Assembly (NCBI GenBank): GCA_017405375.1 | Contig: JAFRAO010000011.1 | Location: 1 to 64,000 of the forward strand | Length of the DNA: 64,000 nt | From: a bacterium | GTDB lineage: Bacteria > Cyanobacteriota > Vampirovibrionia > Gastranaerophilales > Gastranaerophilaceae | Reading direction: 5' to 3' | Part shown: one piece after another, positions 1-7,714 of the stretch | How the letters are laid out: the number at the start of each line of letters is the position of its first letter | How positions within the stretch are numbered: position 1 is the stretch's first letter | Translations under genes and position numbers: made by a program | Notes under the pieces: generated by a model | Database searches by the model: none | What the model was told of the DNA's origin: nothing | What the model saw: only the letters and a program-made list of their open reading frames with translations

Positions 1-7
1 AAATATA

Positions 8-16
8 TGTTAAAAT
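8..16 (+). promoter_or_regulatory. extended -10 element of rnhC, possibly leaderless
   Basis: TGTTAAAAT at 8-16 resembles an extended -10 (TGn followed by TAAAAT). It ends six bases before the ATG at 23 and no Shine-Dalgarno sequence lies between, so transcription would begin at or next to the start codon. The -35 region is outside the window, so this rests on one hexamer. Confidence 0.35.
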
Positions 17-22
17 TTTTAT

Positions 23-676
23 ATGGATGAAAAATATATTGCACATATCGGAACAGATGAGTCCGGAAAAGGTGATTTCTTTGGACCTTTGGTTATAGCA
101 GGTGTTCTTGTTGACGAAAAATCAGCAGAATTGTTTAAAAGTTTAGGAATAAAAGATTCTAAAACAATTACAGATAAAAGAATCTTGGAAATGTCTGAAC
201 ATATTAAAAAACACTCGGCATTTTCTGTAATTGCTATTGGAAATGCTCGCTACAATGAATTATACAAAAATTTTGCGAACCTAAATAAATTGCTGGCATG
301 GGGTCATGCAAAAGTTATTGAAAATATCTTAGAAAAAAATGATTGTGAATATGCTCTGTCTGACAAATTTGGTGATGAAAGTTTGATTTTAAACGCACTC
401 CAAACAAAGGGCAGAGGCATTACACTAAAACAAATGGTTAGAGCTGAAAGTGATATCGCTGTTGCTGCTGCAAGTGTTCTTGCTCGTGCAACTTTTGTTC
501 AAAAAATGGCAAAAATGGAACAGGATTTTGGTTGCAAGTTCCCTAAAGGTTGCAGTTCTCTGGTTAAAACTGCTGCTGCTGAATTTATTTCTCAACACGG
601 TCCAAATCGTTTGAATGAAGTTTGCAAAACGCATTTTAAGACATATAAAGAAGTATTACAGCTTGAAAGAAGATAG
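23..676 (+). CDS. rnhC: short ribonuclease HIII (catalytic domain only)
   Basis: Endonuclease that cuts the RNA strand of RNA-DNA hybrids. The N-terminus carries the RNase HIII signature GTDESGKGDFFGPL (D12, E13), where RNase HII would read DEAGRG. Further likely metal ligands are D114 and the AESD segment at 141-144, followed by the family helix IAVAAASVLAR. At 217 aa it is about 80-90 residues shorter than typical RNase HIII: the N-terminal TBP-like substrate-binding domain is missing. An in-frame TAA at 11-13 shows the reading frame cannot extend further, so the truncation is real in this sequence unless the other domain is encoded upstream of the window. No Shine-Dalgarno sequence precedes the ATG. 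The gene stands alone, before the sugar cluster. Confidence 0.85.
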   Translation: MDEKYIAHIGTDESGKGDFFGPLVIAGVLVDEKSAELFKSLGIKDSKTITDKRILEMSEHIKKHSAFSVIAIGNARYNELYKNFANLNKLLAWGHAKVIENILEKNDCEYALSDKFGDESLILNALQTKGRGITLKQMVRAESDIAVAAASVLARATFVQKMAKMEQDFGCKFPKGCSSLVKTAAAEFISQHGPNRLNEVCKTHFKTYKEVLQLERR

Positions 677-731
677 ATAATTATCAGTAAGTTTCCAGTT
701 GCAATATTGAAAAAATGTAAAGATTTTTCCC

Positions 732-776
732 TTTTTGTACTAGAAATTTTTTCTTATAATAATTTTGTGTTAGAAT
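732..776 (+). promoter_or_regulatory. candidate promoter(s) of the glycan cluster
   Basis: The 127-base gap after rnhC holds a perfect TATAAT at 755-760 with a poor -35 (TTTTTG at 732-737, 17-base spacer) and an extended -10, TGTTAGAAT, at 768-776. Either could start the cluster at 804. The second has the same TGT spacing as the element before rnhC. Confidence 0.4.
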
Positions 777-803
777 TGATTGTGATTGATATGGTAACAA
801 AAA

Positions 804-1334
804 ATGAAAATTAGCAAATTAAAAATTGATGGGACGTATTTAATAGAGCAGGAAAAGTATATTGATGAAAGAGGTTCTTTTGCCAGACAATTTTGTAAGA
901 AAGAACTGGCGGATGCAGGAATTGACGTTGATATAAAGCAATGTAATGTTTCGCAAAATTACAAAGCCGGCGTTTTACGTGGAATGCATTATCAAAAAGA
1001 TCCATATCCTGAAATAAAACTTGTTTCGTGTTTTAAAGGTAAGATTTATGATGTTCTTGTTGATATAAGGCCTAATAGTCCGACATATCTTACTTGGATT
1101 GGAACAGAGCTTACCGAGGATAATGGTAAAACCTTGTATATTCCCGGTGGTGTTGCCCACGGATTTCAGACTTTAGTTGATGATTCGATGGTATATTACC
1201 AGATTGGTGAATTTTTCATGCCGGATTATTATAGCGGAGTCAGATGGAATGATCCTGCATTTGGAATAGTTTGGCCGGAATGTGAAAATAGAATAATTAA
1301 TGAAAGAGATAATAACTATGAACTTTGGAAGTAA
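804..1334 (+). CDS. RmlC-like dTDP-4-dehydrorhamnose 3,5-epimerase family protein
   Basis: Cupin-fold nucleotide-sugar epimerase, first gene of the sugar cluster. The 176-aa length fits RmlC. Visible family features are RGMHYQ with the catalytic His at 62, the Lys at 72 in IKLVSC, VDIR at 86-89 and GVAHGFQ at 116-122. The segment that normally reads T-D-Y-Y-x-P and supplies the catalytic Tyr reads GEFFMP at 135-140, so the canonical acid/base Tyr looks replaced by Phe. It may therefore epimerise one carbon only or act on a different nucleotide sugar. No rmlA, rmlB or rmlD homologue lies nearby, so plain dTDP-rhamnose synthesis is unlikely here. It overlaps the next gene by 17 bases. Confidence 0.8.
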   Translation: MKISKLKIDGTYLIEQEKYIDERGSFARQFCKKELADAGIDVDIKQCNVSQNYKAGVLRGMHYQKDPYPEIKLVSCFKGKIYDVLVDIRPNSPTYLTWIGTELTEDNGKTLYIPGGVAHGFQTLVDDSMVYYQIGEFFMPDYYSGVRWNDPAFGIVWPECENRIINERDNNYELWK

Positions 1335-2139
1335 AAAATTACTGGTAACAGGTGCAACCGGACTTATTGGTAAAGAATTAATAGAGCCGTTAAAGTTAGA
1401 GGGCTTTGATATCTATGCCATTACCATAGATGAAAATAATCCGGATAATGGTGTTCACTGGATTAAAGGCAGTTTATTTGATGATGAATTTATAAAGGAA
1501 ACTATGGAAGCCGTAAAGCCGGAATATCTTTTGAATATGGCATGGGCTACTACCGGTGATTATTTGAAATCTGATATTAATTATAAATTTTTAAATGCTG
1601 GTATTAGTTTAATGAAGTATTTTAAAGATAATGGTGGAAAAAGAATGGTGTATGCAGGTACGTGTTTTGAATACAAGTTCAAAGATGAACCGTTGAAAGA
1701 GGGGGATGAACTTGAATCGGAGAGAACTGTTTATACATTCTGCAAAAATAAATTGCATGAGTTGGCAGAATTTTTCTGTAAGATGTACGGAATAAGTTTT
1801 GGTTGGGGCAGAATATTTTATGTTTACGGCAGAAATGAGCATAAAACTCGTCTTACAGGCATGATTATAGATAAACTTTCTTTAGGAGAAGAAGTAATCA
1901 TAAAATCAGGTCCTTTGCAAAAGGATTATATGTTTGCTCAGGAAATAGCAAGAGCTTTTGCAAAGTTTTTGAATACAGATGTTGAGGGTGTAGTGAATAT
2001 TTGTACTGGGAAAGCAATATCCGTACATGATTTTGCACTGGAGATAGGAAAACAAATGGGTAGAGAAAATCTGATTGTTTTTCAGGATGAACCGTCTAAT
2101 CAACCGCCGGTTATTGTGGGGACAATTCGAGGTTGGTGA
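1318..2139 (+). CDS. NAD(P)-dependent sugar epimerase/dehydratase (extended SDR), frameshifted near its 3' end
   Basis: Extended short-chain dehydrogenase/reductase acting on nucleotide sugars. The Rossmann motif TGATGLIG lies at residues 12-19, the catalytic YxxxK is YTFCK, and GWGRIFYVYG is typical of the family. I chose the ATG at 1318 over 1300 because GAAAGAG lies about 10 bases upstream. The frame ends at 2139 with an abnormal tail after PPVIVG. One extra G in the GGGG at 2118-2121 would restore a natural C-terminus ending at 2222 (301 aa) that overlaps the next gene, as operon neighbours here often do. It is therefore either a sequencing indel or a real 3' frameshift removing about 30 residues. 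In the pathway it could be a 4-ketoreductase or an epimerase. Confidence 0.75.
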   Translation: MNFGSKKLLVTGATGLIGKELIEPLKLEGFDIYAITIDENNPDNGVHWIKGSLFDDEFIKETMEAVKPEYLLNMAWATTGDYLKSDINYKFLNAGISLMKYFKDNGGKRMVYAGTCFEYKFKDEPLKEGDELESERTVYTFCKNKLHELAEFFCKMYGISFGWGRIFYVYGRNEHKTRLTGMIIDKLSLGEEVIIKSGPLQKDYMFAQEIARAFAKFLNTDVEGVVNICTGKAISVHDFALEIGKQMGRENLIVFQDEPSNQPPVIVGTIRGW

Positions 2140-2222
2140 ATGAAGTCGGTTTTGAGTATTCTGTACCGTTCGAGAAATCAATAGAGATTATATTAGGAGA
2201 ATTGATAAATGCCAAAGTGTAG
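2118..2222 (+). other. frameshifted C-terminal coding tail of the SDR gene at 1318
   Basis: Reading from 2121 in the +1-corrected frame gives an uninterrupted, SDR-like C-terminus (DNSRLVNEVGF, then YSVPFEKSIEIILGEL) that stops with TAG at 2220-2222, 14 bases inside the next gene. The break falls exactly on a run of four Gs. Confidence 0.75.
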
Positions 2223-3423
2223 ATTTTGTGGGGCTGAATTAAAAAATAAATTTGCGGATTTGAATATGGCGCCAATAGTGAATGATTATTTGTCAAAAGA
2301 AAGGGCAAATAAGTCTGAAGTTTATTATCCGTTGGTAACATATGTTTGTGATGAATGCAAATTAGTACAAACTTTAGATTTTAACGCTTCTGATGAGATT
2401 TTCACGGAAGATTATGCATATTTTTCATCATATTCAACTTCTTGGTTGGAGCATTGTAAAAGATATGTTGATATGATTACGGAGCGTTTAAACCTTACAA
2501 GTGAATCTCATGTTATGGAAGTAGCTTCTAATGATGGGTATATGCTTCAGTATTTCAAGGAAAAAAATATTTCCATTTTGGGAGTTGAGCCTTGCAAAAG
2601 TGTTGCAGATGTTGCGATTATGAAAGGTATAAATACTCTTGTTGAGTTTTTTGGTACGGAAATTGGTAAAGTTGTTCCAAAGGCTGATTTAATATGTATG
2701 TGTAATGTTTTGGCACATGTTCCGGATATAAATGATTTTGTTCAGGGAATTAAGGAATCATTAAAGCCTGAAGGTACAGTAACAATAGAATTTCCGCATC
2801 TTTTAAATATAATTAAATATAATCAATTTGATACAATTTATTTGGAACATTATTCATATATTTCATTAATTTTTGCTATCAAATTATTTGAAGCACATGA
2901 TATGAAGATATACGATGTTGAAGAATTGCCGACTCATGGTGGCTCTTTAAGAATATATGGAACTCATAAATCTTCAAAAATTGAAGTTCTTCCAAATGTT
3001 CAAAAAGTATTGGATAAAGAAATTGAAATTGGAATGGATAAAGTAGAAACATATACGAAGTATCACGAACAAGTAAAAGCTACAAAAAGATCTATTTTGT
3101 CGCTTTTGATTGATATAAAAAATCAGGGTAAATCTATTGTGGCATATGGTGCAGCTGCAAAAGGAAATACTTTGTTTAATTATTGCGGAATAGGAACAGA
3201 TTTAATTGATTATTCTGTTGATTTGAATCCACACAAACAAAATACATATCTTCCAGGATGTCATATTCCGGTTTATCACCCTGATAAAATTAAGGAAACG
3301 AAACCGGATTATATATTCATTGCTCCATGGAATATTAAAGATGAAATTGTGAAACAATTAGAATATACAAAATCTTGGGGTGCAAAATTTATTGTGGCAA
3401 TTCCGGAAGCACAAGTAATGTAA
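2209..3423 (+). CDS. SAM-dependent sugar C-methyltransferase (TylCIII/NovU-type)
   Basis: Adds a methyl group from SAM to a ring carbon of a nucleotide-linked keto-deoxysugar, giving a branched sugar. Three parts are visible: an N-terminal zinc-binding domain with C4, C7, C47 and C50; a class I SAM domain with MEVASNDGYML, plus the conserved LEHYSYIS segment that carries catalytic His/Tyr residues in TylCIII-type enzymes; and a C-terminal Rossmann-like domain with VAYGAAAKGNTL. The length, 404 aa, is normal for this family. It starts inside the restored end of the preceding SDR gene. With rfbFGH downstream, the probable substrate is a CDP-linked 4-keto intermediate. That assignment is inference, because characterised members mostly use dTDP-sugars. 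Confidence 0.88.
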   Translation: MPKCRFCGAELKNKFADLNMAPIVNDYLSKERANKSEVYYPLVTYVCDECKLVQTLDFNASDEIFTEDYAYFSSYSTSWLEHCKRYVDMITERLNLTSESHVMEVASNDGYMLQYFKEKNISILGVEPCKSVADVAIMKGINTLVEFFGTEIGKVVPKADLICMCNVLAHVPDINDFVQGIKESLKPEGTVTIEFPHLLNIIKYNQFDTIYLEHYSYISLIFAIKLFEAHDMKIYDVEELPTHGGSLRIYGTHKSSKIEVLPNVQKVLDKEIEIGMDKVETYTKYHEQVKATKRSILSLLIDIKNQGKSIVAYGAAAKGNTLFNYCGIGTDLIDYSVDLNPHKQNTYLPGCHIPVYHPDKIKETKPDYIFIAPWNIKDEIVKQLEYTKSWGAKFIVAIPEAQVM

Positions 3424-3434
3424 GGAGATTTGAT

Positions 3435-4523
3435 ATGAGGATACAATTTATACAAGATATTATTGATAAGATCAGAGGAAAAGAAGTTAAAAAGAAAAAT
3501 CTGATAGATACTTACTATGTTGAAATTCTTTCTGATTGTAATTTAAAATGTTCACTTTGTGGTTTTGGTAACAGAGAAATGTTTCAGCGTAAGCATGGAA
3601 AAATGTCATTAAAGACTTTTGAAAAAATATTAAATAAAATAAAAAAAGAAAGTCCAACCGCTACTATTTCTCCTTTTCATCATTGTGAACCTATGTTACA
3701 TCCACAATTACCTGAAATGGTTAAGGCGATAAAAAAAAGAGGACTAACAAGCTATCTTTCTTTTAATTTTAATTACATTAACAGGCTTGAAGATTTGTTA
3801 AAAGCAGGTGTAGATTCGATGACTATTTCTGTTTCCGGTTTTTGTCAAGAAACATATCAAAAAGCTCATATTGGGGGAAATATAGAGAAAGTAAAAGAAA
3901 ATTTAAAATTATTAAGACAAACAATGGATAAATTAAATGTAAATCCAATTGTACATGTCGTATATCATATGTACAAAGATAACATTGGTGAAGATTTTGA
4001 TAATATGAAGTCATTTGCTAATGAATTAGGGTTTTTCTTCACTCCCTTTTGGTCAAGATGTATAAGTTTAGAACTTAGTCTAAAGTATTTAAGAGAAAAA
4101 GGATTGAGTTTATATAAAGGAGAAACATTGAAATGGTTTGATGAATTGCCACCGTTAAATGAAGTTTATTTAAAAACAATGGAAGAAAGAATGTTACATG
4201 TTCCTGAGGATTATCTAACTGAAAAGTGGTTGAATCACAGACTGAAGACTTGTCCGGTAAATGGCAGAATTATTAATATTCATTGGACTGGTGAAATTAG
4301 TCTTTGTTCTTGGGGCTTTGATGATAGGGCCGTTATTGGAAATTATTTAACAACAGATATTGAAGAATTATATAAGGCACGTGCAAATAGCCCGTTGTGT
4401 AAAGAATGTTTGACAAATAATTATGTTGTATATACAGAATATTCTGATACTCAGGAAATAGACAGATTATCAGAAGAAAAACTTGGTTACAAGTTGCCGG
4501 ATGATAGAAAAATGACACATTAG
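3435..4523 (+). CDS. radical SAM/SPASM domain protein in the glycan cluster
   Basis: Radical SAM enzyme with the [4Fe-4S]-binding CX3CX2C motif CNLKCSLC near residues 35-42. A C-terminal SPASM-like region has cysteines in TCPVNG, LCSWG and PLCKEC, suggesting at least one auxiliary Fe-S cluster. The ATG at 3435 is preceded by AAGGAG at 3422-3427, so a longer frame running into the previous gene is not used. Radical SAM/SPASM proteins perform difficult C-H chemistry on peptides, sugars or other substrates. Here it lies between two methyltransferases in a sugar operon, so modification of a sugar or of a glycan-linked group is plausible. The substrate cannot be told from sequence. Confidence 0.85.
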   Translation: MRIQFIQDIIDKIRGKEVKKKNLIDTYYVEILSDCNLKCSLCGFGNREMFQRKHGKMSLKTFEKILNKIKKESPTATISPFHHCEPMLHPQLPEMVKAIKKRGLTSYLSFNFNYINRLEDLLKAGVDSMTISVSGFCQETYQKAHIGGNIEKVKENLKLLRQTMDKLNVNPIVHVVYHMYKDNIGEDFDNMKSFANELGFFFTPFWSRCISLELSLKYLREKGLSLYKGETLKWFDELPPLNEVYLKTMEERMLHVPEDYLTEKWLNHRLKTCPVNGRIINIHWTGEISLCSWGFDDRAVIGNYLTTDIEELYKARANSPLCKECLTNNYVVYTEYSDTQEIDRLSEEKLGYKLPDDRKMTH

Positions 4524-4543
4524 GAAAAGTGAAAGGTAAATCA

Positions 4544-5305
4544 ATGAGTCTTATTGATATTTTTAATAGTCATAAAGATTATTATACAGACAAATGGGAA
4601 CAGTATATTTATGTTTATGATATGGAGTTAAAACACATAATAGAAAAAGGGGCACCGCTTTCATTACTTGAAGTGGGAATTGCAAATGGTGGATCATTAC
4701 AGTTATGGGAAAGATTTTTGCCACAGGGTTCAAAAATATATGGTATTGATATAAATCCGTATTGCGAAAATATCAAGTATGAACCGCCAATAGAGCTTTA
4801 TATTGGTGATGCAGGTAAGGAAGAAGATTTAAACAAATTTTTCGGTAATCAGCAGTTTGATATTATTATTGATGATGGGTCACATATTTGTCCTGATACA
4901 ATAAACAATTTTTACAGATTATTTCCACGTTTGAAAAATGGCGGAATTTATATTGTAGAAGATGTTATTGCAAGTTATGGAAAATATTGGAAAGGTGGTT
5001 TTAGAAAGAAAAATACAACAGTTGAATTTTTTAAAGGTTTAGCTGATGCAATTAATTTCGACCATGTTATGAAAAATCCGCCAAGATTTTTTAATAAGAA
5101 TCTAAAAAATGAATTGGAAGAACTAAATAAATGTCTTGCATCAGTTGCATTTTACGATTCAATGATTGTTCTAAAAAAATATAATAAACCCAAAGAAAAA
5201 CCTTTTAGACAAATCGGTGCAGGGTTAGTTTTTCCTGTTGCTGAATTTCCAATACCTGATGAAGCACGAATTCCATTAAAAGAAGACGAAAATTTATTTA
5301 CATAA
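4544..5305 (+). CDS. class I SAM-dependent O-methyltransferase (MycE/demethylmacrocin-like)
   Basis: Sugar O-methyltransferase candidate. The SAM-binding motif LLEVGIANGGSL is followed by IYGIDINP and by IIDDGSH, the acidic/His segment that binds a metal in the macrolide sugar O-methyltransferases MycE and TylE. The C-terminus VAFYDSMIVLKK also fits that family. I prefer ATG 4544 (GAAAGG at 4531-4536, seven-base spacing) over the in-frame GTG at 4529. It follows the radical SAM gene by 20 bases and precedes a glycosyltransferase, so it probably caps or decorates a deoxysugar hydroxyl. No signal peptide is seen, so it should act in the cytoplasm on a nucleotide sugar or a lipid-linked glycan. 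Confidence 0.8.
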   Translation: MSLIDIFNSHKDYYTDKWEQYIYVYDMELKHIIEKGAPLSLLEVGIANGGSLQLWERFLPQGSKIYGIDINPYCENIKYEPPIELYIGDAGKEEDLNKFFGNQQFDIIIDDGSHICPDTINNFYRLFPRLKNGGIYIVEDVIASYGKYWKGGFRKKNTTVEFFKGLADAINFDHVMKNPPRFFNKNLKNELEELNKCLASVAFYDSMIVLKKYNKPKEKPFRQIGAGLVFPVAEFPIPDEARIPLKEDENLFT

Positions 5306-5318
5306 GGAGTAAAAAAGG

Positions 5319-6473
5319 ATGAGTAATATAAAATTTTCTGTAGTTATACCAACAAAAAACAGACTTGATTTGCTAAAATATGCTATAAAAAGTGTTCAAA
5401 ATCAAGATTATCAAAATTGGGAACTAATTATTTCAGATAATTGTTCTGAGGAAGATATTGGTGGCTATGTATCTTCTTTAAATGATTCAAGAATTACTTG
5501 TGTAAGACAAAATGAACCTTTAAGTGTTTGTGATAACTGGAATAAAGTAAACGATTTGGCAACGGGAGATTATATCATAATGTTGGGTGATGATGATGCT
5601 CTTTTGCCTGAATATTTTTCAAGATGTTTGGAACAAATTGAAAAATTCGATAATCCTGAATTAATTTACCATTCTTGCTATTATTATATGCAGTCAAATG
5701 TATCTCCGATAGAACCTGACGGATGGGTAAAATCAAGTAAATATATACATCCGTTGACTGCTTGTTCACAAGTACCTTATTTAATGCCTAGAGAACATAT
5801 AGAAACAAATATAAAATCTACAATGAATTTATTCTTTACATTTGGATTTAATGCTCAGTTTTTCTTATATAGCAAGGAGTTAGTGAAAAAAATGGAAAAA
5901 TATGGTAAGTTTTACCAACCGCCATATCCAGATACTTATGCGGCGAATATGATGATGTTAGTTGCAGATAGTGTTGTTGTTATTCCGGATGAAATGGTTA
6001 TACTTGGAATTACTCCTAAATCGTATGGTTGGTACCATGCAAATAACAAAGAAAAAGAAGGTATGAGTTTCCATAAAGATGCAGATTATAGAGAATACGC
6101 TCCATTATCAGTAAGAAATAAACTTTTAAATATAGCTGAAATGCAAACAGCTGCAGTTGCTACATTAGCTCTAATTCCTGAAAAGTTTCCGGAAAGGGAT
6201 GATTTGCATATAAATATAGATGCTTATTATAATCAAGTAGTACAAAGAATTATAAATGATTATGATAAAAAAACCGCTGATAAAATTTTAGCAAAAGAAG
6301 TTTTTCCGAAATTAAATTTGAAACAAAAGTTTGAAAATTGGAAACTTGCAAAAAAATATTTCAAAGAAAAAGTAAATCCTGAAATTGTGCATGATAAAAC
6401 TTATAGTTATGAAAACAGTCAGGTCTTAATAGAAGCATACAAAAATAAGACGTTAAAAGTTAAAAAATTCTAG
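5319..6473 (+). CDS. glycosyltransferase family 2
   Basis: GT-A fold inverting glycosyltransferase. The N-terminus FSVVIPTKNR is the classic GT2 nucleotide-sugar-binding start, and IMLGDDDALL near residue 90 supplies the metal-binding acidic motif. It lies 13 bases after the O-methyltransferase, with AAGGAG (5305-5310) before its ATG. The C-terminal ~150 residues are not recognisable and are rich in charged and aromatic residues. It probably adds one sugar of the surface glycan at the inner face of the cytoplasmic membrane. Donor and linkage cannot be predicted. Confidence 0.88.
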   Translation: MSNIKFSVVIPTKNRLDLLKYAIKSVQNQDYQNWELIISDNCSEEDIGGYVSSLNDSRITCVRQNEPLSVCDNWNKVNDLATGDYIIMLGDDDALLPEYFSRCLEQIEKFDNPELIYHSCYYYMQSNVSPIEPDGWVKSSKYIHPLTACSQVPYLMPREHIETNIKSTMNLFFTFGFNAQFFLYSKELVKKMEKYGKFYQPPYPDTYAANMMMLVADSVVVIPDEMVILGITPKSYGWYHANNKEKEGMSFHKDADYREYAPLSVRNKLLNIAEMQTAAVATLALIPEKFPERDDLHINIDAYYNQVVQRIINDYDKKTADKILAKEVFPKLNLKQKFENWKLAKKYFKEKVNPEIVHDKTYSYENSQVLIEAYKNKTLKVKKF

Positions 6474-6508
6474 AGTAGCAGTTGGATAAATTCAAGGAGG
6501 TATAAAAA

Positions 6509-7660
6509 ATGTCCGATGTGAATGAGTTATTAGATATAATATTAATTACATATAATCGTAGAAAATATTTAGAAGTTACATTAAATAAAATGTTGAGTGA
6601 AAATAGTCCGATAAGAGATTATCCAATTACTGTTATAGATAATAATTCGACTGACGGAACCTCTGAATTATGTCAAGATTTTGCAAATAGATTTCCAAAT
6701 TTGAATTACATAAAAAATAAAAAGAATGTCGGTTTATCCGGTAATATTTGTAAAGCAATGGAATATGCAGAAAGGAAATATTTCTGGATAGTTTGTGATA
6801 ATGATGACCTTGATTTTACGGCTTGGTCAGATGTTGAAAATGCTATGAGGGAAAATAAAGATTTAATCCTTGTATGTAGAGATTACTATGAAGGTGAAGA
6901 TAAAAATTTCTACGCTTTTGTATTAAATCAATTAACATTCTTACCTTCAGGTATATACAAAACAGAGCATTTGACTGACCATGTTATGAGCTATGCAATG
7001 GCAGATACATACACAGTATTACCTCATTTACCATTAGGTTGTGCTATAATTAATAAAAAAGGCTCTGTAAGTTTAGTTTCAAAATCTATTGTAACGTTGA
7101 CATCAAATGTTCAAATTGATGATATTGAAAAATATGACTTTGATAGATTAAAACCGGATCCTGCTATTACAAAAAACGAAAGAACTAAGTCTATTAATTT
7201 CCCTGCAGGTATTGTGGCTTCTTTCGATGCTTGTCAAGATGAAGAAGTTAGAATGACTGCAATTACTAATTTTACAAGACAAATAAATGGCAAGTTTGGA
7301 CCATTTTTGAATTTGAGAATGTTTTATTATTCTCAAGCTCCAAAATATATTAAAAAAGAGTTTGTTGCAAAATTACCGCTAAATATTAAGTTACATTATT
7401 ATTTAATAAGATTAGTGCATAATATTGCAAATATTTTATTGCTAAATGTTGCAAGATTTAAATATTATCCGGAAGGAGAATTATATCTAGTTTCTCAATT
7501 TAATGATTTTAAAATATGTATATGGTCATGGAACTGGTTGTTCAGTATTATTCATATTTATATAACAGAAGAAAAAGAATTAATGCTATGTTTATTAAGT
7601 AAATTAAAGATAAAATTATTTTGGCACAGATGGTTTACCGGCCGTTTTTGGAGTAATTAA
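6509..7660 (+). CDS. glycosyltransferase family 2
   Basis: Second GT2 enzyme, 383 aa. ILITYNRRKYLEVTL opens the GT-A domain, VIDNNSTDGT is the usual beta-strand and loop, and IVCDNDDLDF near residues 95-104 holds the acidic motif. AAGGAGG (6494-6500) precedes the ATG at 6509. Around residues 285-350 there are aromatic/hydrophobic stretches that may sit on or in the membrane. It is probably another transferase for the same glycan; acceptor and donor are unknown. Confidence 0.87.
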   Translation: MSDVNELLDIILITYNRRKYLEVTLNKMLSENSPIRDYPITVIDNNSTDGTSELCQDFANRFPNLNYIKNKKNVGLSGNICKAMEYAERKYFWIVCDNDDLDFTAWSDVENAMRENKDLILVCRDYYEGEDKNFYAFVLNQLTFLPSGIYKTEHLTDHVMSYAMADTYTVLPHLPLGCAIINKKGSVSLVSKSIVTLTSNVQIDDIEKYDFDRLKPDPAITKNERTKSINFPAGIVASFDACQDEEVRMTAITNFTRQINGKFGPFLNLRMFYYSQAPKYIKKEFVAKLPLNIKLHYYLIRLVHNIANILLLNVARFKYYPEGELYLVSQFNDFKICIWSWNWLFSIIHIYITEEKELMLCLLSKLKIKLFWHRWFTGRFWSN

Positions 7661-7714
7661 ATCTTTATTTGAAAAATTTTTATATTATGATAGTTATGGT
7701 GAGTAGGTGTAGTT

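Noticed and set aside
3375..3434. N-terminal extension of the radical SAM frame into the C-methyltransferase gene
   Set aside because: AAGGAG is placed for the ATG at 3435, and the extension is just the alternative frame of the previous gene.
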